A DNA stretch of 64,000 nt. Source: Eumeta japonica (Eukaryota; Arthropoda; Insecta; Lepidoptera; Psychidae). The position numbers and the translations under genes were made by a program. The notes under the pieces were generated by a model. It made no database searches. It was given only the letters and a program-made list of their open reading frames with translations, and was not told the DNA's origin. How positions within the stretch are numbered: the first letter of the stretch is position 1; each line of letters begins with the position of its first letter. Where the stretch lies: positions 62,001 through 126,000 of the forward strand of contig BGZK01000877.1 of NCBI GenBank assembly GCA_005406025.1. The letters are read 5' to 3'. This document shows, one piece after another, positions 58,640 through 64,000 of this stretch.

Positions 58640-58800
58640 CTACAAAGCATGATAATATTCATGTATGACATGTCCCATAAATAGTGTATCTAGTATATAA
58701 GATCAAAAAAGATATACAATTACAAAGTTTTATGAAGATTATTCAATTTATCGTATAGATGGCGTTGCGCCAAACGCCTGAGTGTAACATGAGATAAGGA
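58640..58800 (-). repeat. Family D, minus-strand copy
   Basis: Inverse of 52215-52405. Shared words are 'cactcaggcgtttggcgcaa' and 'ataatcttcataaaa'. Confidence 0.7.
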
Positions 58801-58869
58801 ACTTCGCTACAAAAGTTTTTACTTGAAAGTGATCTGTAAACGGAAAAAATATTTTTTTAATGTATATCT

Positions 58870-58895
58870 TCAGAAACACACACGCACACACATAC
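58870..58895 (+). repeat. Short CA-rich microsatellite
   Basis: 'acacacacgcacacacatac'. Confidence 0.85.
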
Positions 58896-59041
58896 ACAAT
58901 GCCTTTTAGTCCCAAACTAACCGCCGAGGGAGTATTATGAGTATCAGATAGTTGGAATAATATATCTACATTTTTTTTGTAAAAATATACACATATACAC
59001 AGAAACACCATTACTCAATACACATATAATTTTTAAATCAA

Positions 59042-59130
59042 ATAAATGTTTGTCTTGTGTGGGAATCGAATCCCCGCCCTCAGCGCAGCAGGTATGGTAA
59101 CTACCAACTGCGCTAAACAAGCGGTAACTT
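59042..59130 (-). repeat. tRNA-derived SINE fragment
   Basis: On the minus strand 'tagcgcagttggtagtta' (A-box) and 'ggggattcgattccc' (B-box) stand in tRNA-like order. The anticodon arm does not form a clean tRNA, and there is no proper acceptor stem. Its tail 'caagacaaacatttatttga' recurs near 23670. Confidence 0.7.
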
Positions 59131-59648
59131 TAAGGTTCTTGGAAATCCGTCTCAGGTTATCTTTGGTCATCACCAATTCAGAATTTATTTATCACAAAGG
59201 AATAACTTACACATTACTTACATTTTCTATATTTAAACATTTATTTGTTAATAAATTTATTTTGAAAGTATTCTTTCAAGATAAATTTGCTTCTTGTTAT
59301 TAGTATTAACGTATTAGATATATTGTCACAACCAGCTAATATTACTTGTGAGAGGAAATTTAAGGTATTACTCCTCTGATATAAATATTATAATAACAAT
59401 TTTATATAGTTGTCCATTCCTATCTATGTAAATAGTAAAATAAAGAAAATCTTGACATTTTGGACAATTTATCTTTTGCATGTAATGCGGAAATTTTGCC
59501 CTCTAATATCCTATTAACATTTGTGCGCCAACTATAACTTTTAGTATTATTTTATTATTTCAATATTTTTTCTTTTTAAGCTTTGCTTATGAACTGTACA
59601 AGTCAGAAAAGAAAATTGTGAATATATCGCAACACATAACTTTATATT
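59131..59648. other. Non-coding DNA
   Basis: Nothing recognised. Confidence 0.4.
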
Positions 59649-59790
59649 TTTAGGGTTCCATATCCATAAGTCGCCAACGGAACCCTATAATTCTATATTA
59701 TAACCCTCCACTGTCTGTCGGTCCGTTTCTTTGGCTGTCTGTTCATCACAGGGCTGTATCATTTGAACCATAATAGATAGACGTTTGAGA
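59649..59790 (-). repeat. 'gggttccg' family repeat, 3' end fragment
   Basis: 'agggttccatatcc' and 'caacggaaccctat' are followed by 'ctgtctgtcggtccg', as in the 39930 and 47500 copies. Confidence 0.7.
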
Positions 59791-59987
59791 TTATCATAGA
59801 ATGTTTATTATTATGGCCACTAAAACAACAAGTAATAAAAATAAAATGAAGAATAAAATTAAGGGATTTTCTTAACTTGTCATATCGTGGTTTATTGGCG
59901 TATATTAAATATAAACGTCTAACTAATACGTTTAACTTAAATAATTTAAACAAGGTAAACGTCCGTTTGAGGTCGTGAATTTATATT

Positions 59988-60005
59988 GTATATATATATA
60001 TATAT

Positions 60006-60065
<60 letters not shown>
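59988..60065 (+). repeat. (TA)n microsatellite with a 'cata' interruption
   Basis: TA runs on both sides of 'catacatacata'. Confidence 0.95.
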
Positions 60066-60070
<5 letters not shown>

Positions 60071-60285
60071 ATAAAGTTCATAGATAACGATGATCTAAAT
60101 ATCTATATTTGGAAATGAACATAAGCAATCTTTCAGAGAGAAACTTCTTTTCCACGTAACTAATATTCCACGGAAAATTGGGAAGATGTCGAGCAATTTT
60201 TTTGAACATTTAAGAGCCCATGGCGTAACAGGCCCATTTTTATACTGAAATGAAAACTTAATTTTGTTTACAATATATATATAAA

Positions 60286-60540
60286 CTAGCTGGCACGGCA
60301 GATGTTGTTCTGCACTTTCTTGTAGGTGTGACTTGTCCGCATAGTTAATGCCCGCAGCTGCACCAGCATGGAAGTATTTTTTTTTTATTTTATTATCGAT
60401 CGATATCAATTTCAATTCCGGTCTCGTTTTCATTCCGATCCCAGTCACACTTTGGATGCCGCGCTCGTTTTCGTTCCTAGTCCCGTTCTCAATTTCGGTT
60501 ACAGTCATGGTTGCGGTCCCACTTATGATTGAATTCTAAT
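60286..60540 (+). repeat. Dispersed repeat beginning 'ctagctggcacggcagatgt'
   Basis: The start matches a repeat head I recognise from lepidopteran genomes (tagctgacccggcaaacgttg type). It is followed by alternating 'cccg' and 'ttttcgttcc' words that look like a degenerate short tandem repeat. Confidence 0.55.
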
Positions 60541-61150
60541 AAATTATCCTATTTTCAAGGGTCTTTTTTTGTGCAGGGAGCCTAAAAATATCGCGATGAA
60601 AAGTGCCCCGAAGTGGCCCGGTAAGCTCCTCTACCTTCCAGTATAAGTCGCATAGTGATCGATTTTGCCGTTCCCAAGACATCCCGAACAAACAGACAGA
60701 ACAAATTTCGGTTGCCCGGGTACTGATACATGTGTCGCCAGTACAGGTACTGAGACTGTGTCGGTGGTGTCGTGGGTTTCGACCGCTCGCTCGTCTCATG
60801 TTGCACGTCGTGTTCGAGAGGCGCGCGCCCGCCTCGTTCCACGCTCCGGATAAGTGCACTTCTGTTTGTGATACGGTGCGATCGTGTTTGTAGATCCTGC
60901 TGCTACTGGCCGCGGCGTTTCACATCGCACACCTAAGCCGGCCGGCCCGCACTCGACCATCTCTGCAGCAGACGACCAGCTCTGCATCGAACCACACATC
61001 AAGATTGGCCTACGCAAAGTACCAGGAACGCATCTACACTCCTAGTCATGCCGGTCTCATGGCTAATACCCGGGCCCCATGCGTTCCCAGAAGTGTCTCT
61101 GCCAGATTACTAAGACGCCTCCGCGCTGCGGTAAACATAAACGTAAAGTA
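60541..61150. other. CpG-rich block with an open plus-strand frame
   Basis: A clear GC rise over 60600-61140. A plus-strand frame without a start codon runs from 60897 (just after 'gtgtttgtag', which could be an acceptor) to a stop at 61149, and 'gctgcg|gtaaac' near 61131 could be a donor. It starts ILLLLAAAFHIAHLS and is then Ser/Arg-rich. No family is recognised. It may be promoter DNA, a repeat or a small exon. Confidence 0.25.
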
Positions 61151-61769
61151 AACGTACTTTGTACATCCTATCACGACGACAGTGATGTGGAATAGTATCC
61201 AAATTTCGCCACTCCGCATCGAATCGGTATACTCGGTTCGATATGGAGTGTATACAAGTTACATCACACACCTACGCGACTTAAAGTCTAAAATAAAACG
61301 TTTGACCCCGAGAGCCATCCTTGAAGAAAAACAATTCTTGGTAGATTAATAATTTTCTGTCAAAAAAAAAGTCGAATGCTGCAATGCAGATCATATTCGA
61401 ACAACATGTTCAAAAGATATTGTACTTAAGACCCCTTCCACCACCTCCTTTTACACTAACATTTAACTAGAAGTCACATTTAAAATAAAAAAAATATTTC
61501 GTAGGTAATGGAATTACACTTAAAATACGTCAATTAAATTGAGTATGCAAAAGACTAGACACTCATATATTAAAATGTAAACGAGTGGTGTCGTGGGACA
61601 CCAGGTAGGAACGAAGTTCCTTCGGCTAATGTAGAATCGACACAATTTGCAAAAAAAAAAATCGTGCTCAATTTTATGTAGGTTTTCTTGATTTTTCTCT
61701 TAAATTTTGCTGATTAGTTTTTATTTAAGTACAGGAAAGTATTTAGGAAATTCAGTATGTTAGGAAATA
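61151..61769. other. Non-coding DNA
   Basis: Nothing recognised. Confidence 0.4.
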
Positions 61770-62425
61770 TGTTCTTTATAATAAATGTTTTAAGACAGTT
61801 TTTAATTTTTATTAAATATATCGTATTTCATTTTAGATTTTTTAGTTATCGAGTAATTATAATTTTATAATACATTTGGTTACTTTGCTTATGGATTTAG
61901 TCAGGGTTAATAAAATTGGCCGGGCATCTCCTTTATTTACTTTTGTACTAGCGAATGGAAAAGCAGTTCTGATTTCCAATAATCATTCCAGTGTCTTGAC
62001 GTTTTTACTTGGAGTGCAACTACCGAAATATTATTATACAAATTATTTAAGTTATTCTTGTTATTTATAATATAAAAGTTGTACAATTCATAGAAATCAC
62101 ATTTTTATTCACTTCAGCGTTAAATTAATTCACTCTATTTCTACTATTATCGCTAAAGAGTTACGAAATGTTTCAGCTAAGATTGTTACGTTGGAATGTA
62201 AAATTAAATAAAAATATGTAGGTAAATTAATGAGTAATTTCATTTTAAATCTGTTTATATTAGGTTTTACTAATAGCCATTGAAGAGTGGTTCGTGATAG
62301 TGCTGTGATTTGCGACAAATCACAGCATTATCCCTTAACTCTTAGCTGTTAAGGAGTACTGTGGCTTCTATCATTAGTTCAGCAGTATGAGATGATACCT
62401 ACCAGACGTAAAAGTTTGAATTACT
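61770..62425 (+). repeat. Family A, near-complete copy (A2)
   Basis: Same order of landmarks as 45771-46665. It contains the hairpin block 'gctgtgatttgcgacaaatc' near 62302 and ends at about 62425. The 5' head is diverged. Confidence 0.75.
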
Positions 62426-63495
62426 TAAAAAATCAAACCAGCTCTGACTTGTTGGGCTTGCTGTGTTTCGTTACAGAGTTTCTGTTGTGACTCTATGGTT
62501 TCATCATCAAACCCTGATCGTATAATGGTACTTATTAAGACAAATTAAACATGCTCGACCTCTATGAGGTTGCGTCATTTCGCTACATAATACTTGTGGT
62601 TACCTTACAGCTTGATCATAAAATCCAGAATATCGACAAAGACCACCGTAATTGACACGACAGACTAAACTACTCCAACCCCAATGATTATGCAATAACC
62701 AATAATTGATTATGCAATAACCATTCTTTGTACAACATCTGGATGATGAGAAGCAGCAACTGCATATTTTGTAATTATTTCTAGCGCGAGCCTCCTCTAA
62801 TAAATTAAATTTAAATTTAAACAAACGTGCCGTCTCCGAAAATAGTAATATTTATTTTCCAGTTTCGCCATTTCCAATTTGCATTTTACAAAATGACTAA
62901 CGACTTTTTATTTAATAAGTGCGAATGTGGAAGTTGGTTGCTGATCGAAGTGAGTATGAGATTTCTTTGTAAAATACCATTCTAATGTCATCTCGTACCA
63001 ATCACCGAACACATCAAAATCTCATTCGTATTAATTCAACTTCCCGCCGCACTCGTGAGTGTGGCGCTGTTATATAAATCGAATTTTGCAGAATGCCTCT
63101 TTAAAATCGCACGACGGATTCAGATTCGAGTTATCAAAATAAAGCTTAGAGAATATCACTGCAGAGCATCGAAATTCGGGACAAATTATCTAAAAGTAAA
63201 ACAAAAAAATAAAGTTCCCAAACATCGCTTTTTATTATTTATTCCTTTACATTTCCATGTACACTATTACATAATATAGGAACACAAATAATGTATAATA
63301 ACAGCGACTTATTTAAATTACCTTAGCATATAAATTATAAACTATCATAATAAATTATTTATTTAGGCGAATAACAAGTTCTCTACAATAAATACTAAAT
63401 ATTACGTAATTAGCTAATAATTCATATAATATTAATTCAATGCGATAATTTTGGGATTTGCACCTAGAGTTCAGAGGTAATCCCAATGGACCACT
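62426..63495. other. Non-coding DNA
   Basis: A short direct repeat 'gattatgcaataacca' occurs at about 62685 and 62707. No gene was recognised. Confidence 0.45.
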
Positions 63496-63650
63496 ACAGG
63501 GGAATCTTCAAGAAAAGAACGCACATCTTTCTGAAAGGCCGGAGATCAGTTAGTGACTCTTTTGGGGTCGCGGGTGTCTTTGGGCGACAATGATCATCTA
63601 CTTTCTTGGCACCCTGCATGTTGGTTAACTCTTTAAAATCCCATAAAAAA
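63496..63650 (+). mobile_element. 3' tail of a lepidopteran LINE/SINE
   Basis: Contains 'cttcaagaaaagaacgcac', 'ctgaaaggccgg' and 'gtcgcgggtgtctttgggcg', ending in 'atcccataaaaaa'. This order is the common 3' tail of non-LTR elements in Lepidoptera. Only the tail is present. Confidence 0.65.
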
Positions 63651-63779
63651 GAGTTACTTCAGATCAAAGAGATTATGATACAAGTGGATGCAGAAGTCGT
63701 AGACTGACATTTCTGTCACCCAGTGCAAGGCGCAGGTGCTCGTTATTCTATTCCAACTTAGAAGGACCTCGAGCGCTCC

Positions 63780-63978
63780 ACGTCGTATAGCGTGGGTGGG
63801 GACTGTCATGACCCTGGTTACCGCAATACAGCAGGCGGCTTTGAGTGCCATTTGAGGTGCGGAGTAACTGGTTTAGTTTGCCTTAAGTTAAAATAAGTAT
63901 GAAGTTAAAGCTCGTTGGTCAATATGCTCGTTGGTGGGGACTGTCACGGCCTTGGTCACCGCACTACAGCAGGCGACG
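63780..63978 (+). repeat. Direct repeat pair, about 137 bp apart
   Basis: 'ggtggggactgtcatgaccc' (about 63794) and 'ggtggggactgtcacggcct' (about 63933) both lead into 'accgca.tacagcaggcg'. The sequence runs off the window end, so the element is incomplete. Confidence 0.75.
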
Positions 63979-64000
63979 ACGGCCGAGGGCGAGGGCTTTG

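Noticed and set aside
59042..59130. Possible intact minus-strand tRNA gene
   Set aside because: A and B boxes are present, but the acceptor stem does not pair, and the tail recurs elsewhere in the window. A SINE is the better reading.
60582..61017. Multiple minus-strand frames in the CpG-rich block
   Set aside because: Overlapping frames in several phases on both strands are expected from the GC-rich composition. None has a recognised product.

Overview
The window looks like a nuclear genomic contig from an insect, most likely a moth or butterfly (Lepidoptera). It is AT-rich with spliced genes and almost no protein-coding density. It is packed with repeats of the kind known from lepidopteran genomes: tRNA-derived SINE pieces, the dispersed repeat with a 'gggttccg' end, the 'gacttcaaaaaaggaggagg' repeat, a LINE tail of the 'aaaggccgg...gcgggtgtc' type, mariner, BEL/Pao and Jockey-like remnants, and many short inverted-repeat elements. 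No rRNA gene, intact tRNA gene, CRISPR array or prokaryotic operon was seen.

Three host genes can be supported, all on the minus strand. CDPF1 (3597-3941) and the mitochondrial iron-sulfur cluster factor IBA57 (5214-6230) have single-exon coding regions and lie close together at the left end. A third gene is spread over 13463-23250. Its six coding exons join with consistent splice phases into a 459-residue four-pass membrane protein that most resembles TMEM179. Its first extracellular loop carries a 28-residue tandem repeat. At least one further noncoding 5' exon must lie upstream of 23250; a CpG-rich block with a strong minus-strand donor near 49163 is one candidate.

Everything else is repeat or repeat remnant. 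7.6-10.4 kb: an unnamed duplicated segment split by a 5'-truncated Jockey-like LINE with clear target-site duplications. 27-30 kb: dispersed repeats. 31.2-33.2 kb: a decayed member of an uncharacterised invertebrate repetitive protein family, followed by a mariner remnant. 33.5-44.4 kb: inverted-repeat elements, one nested inside another. 45.8-48.2 kb: two dispersed repeats. 50-53.8 kb: hairpins, a large foldback and short inverted-repeat elements. 54-58.2 kb: two mariner pieces in opposite orientation, the second copy of the 7.6-10.4 kb segment (without the LINE) and a scrambled BEL/Pao remnant. 59-64 kb: SINE, microsatellite, dispersed repeat and LINE-tail sequence.

No new multi-gene system is visible. 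The most informative observations are the 459-residue gene model with its repeat-bearing loop, the two-copy segment whose second copy is a natural empty site for the LINE insertion, the large foldback beside an exon-like start at 51734, and a dispersed family present in several copies with a conserved internal hairpin. All repeat homologies were judged by eye within the window.
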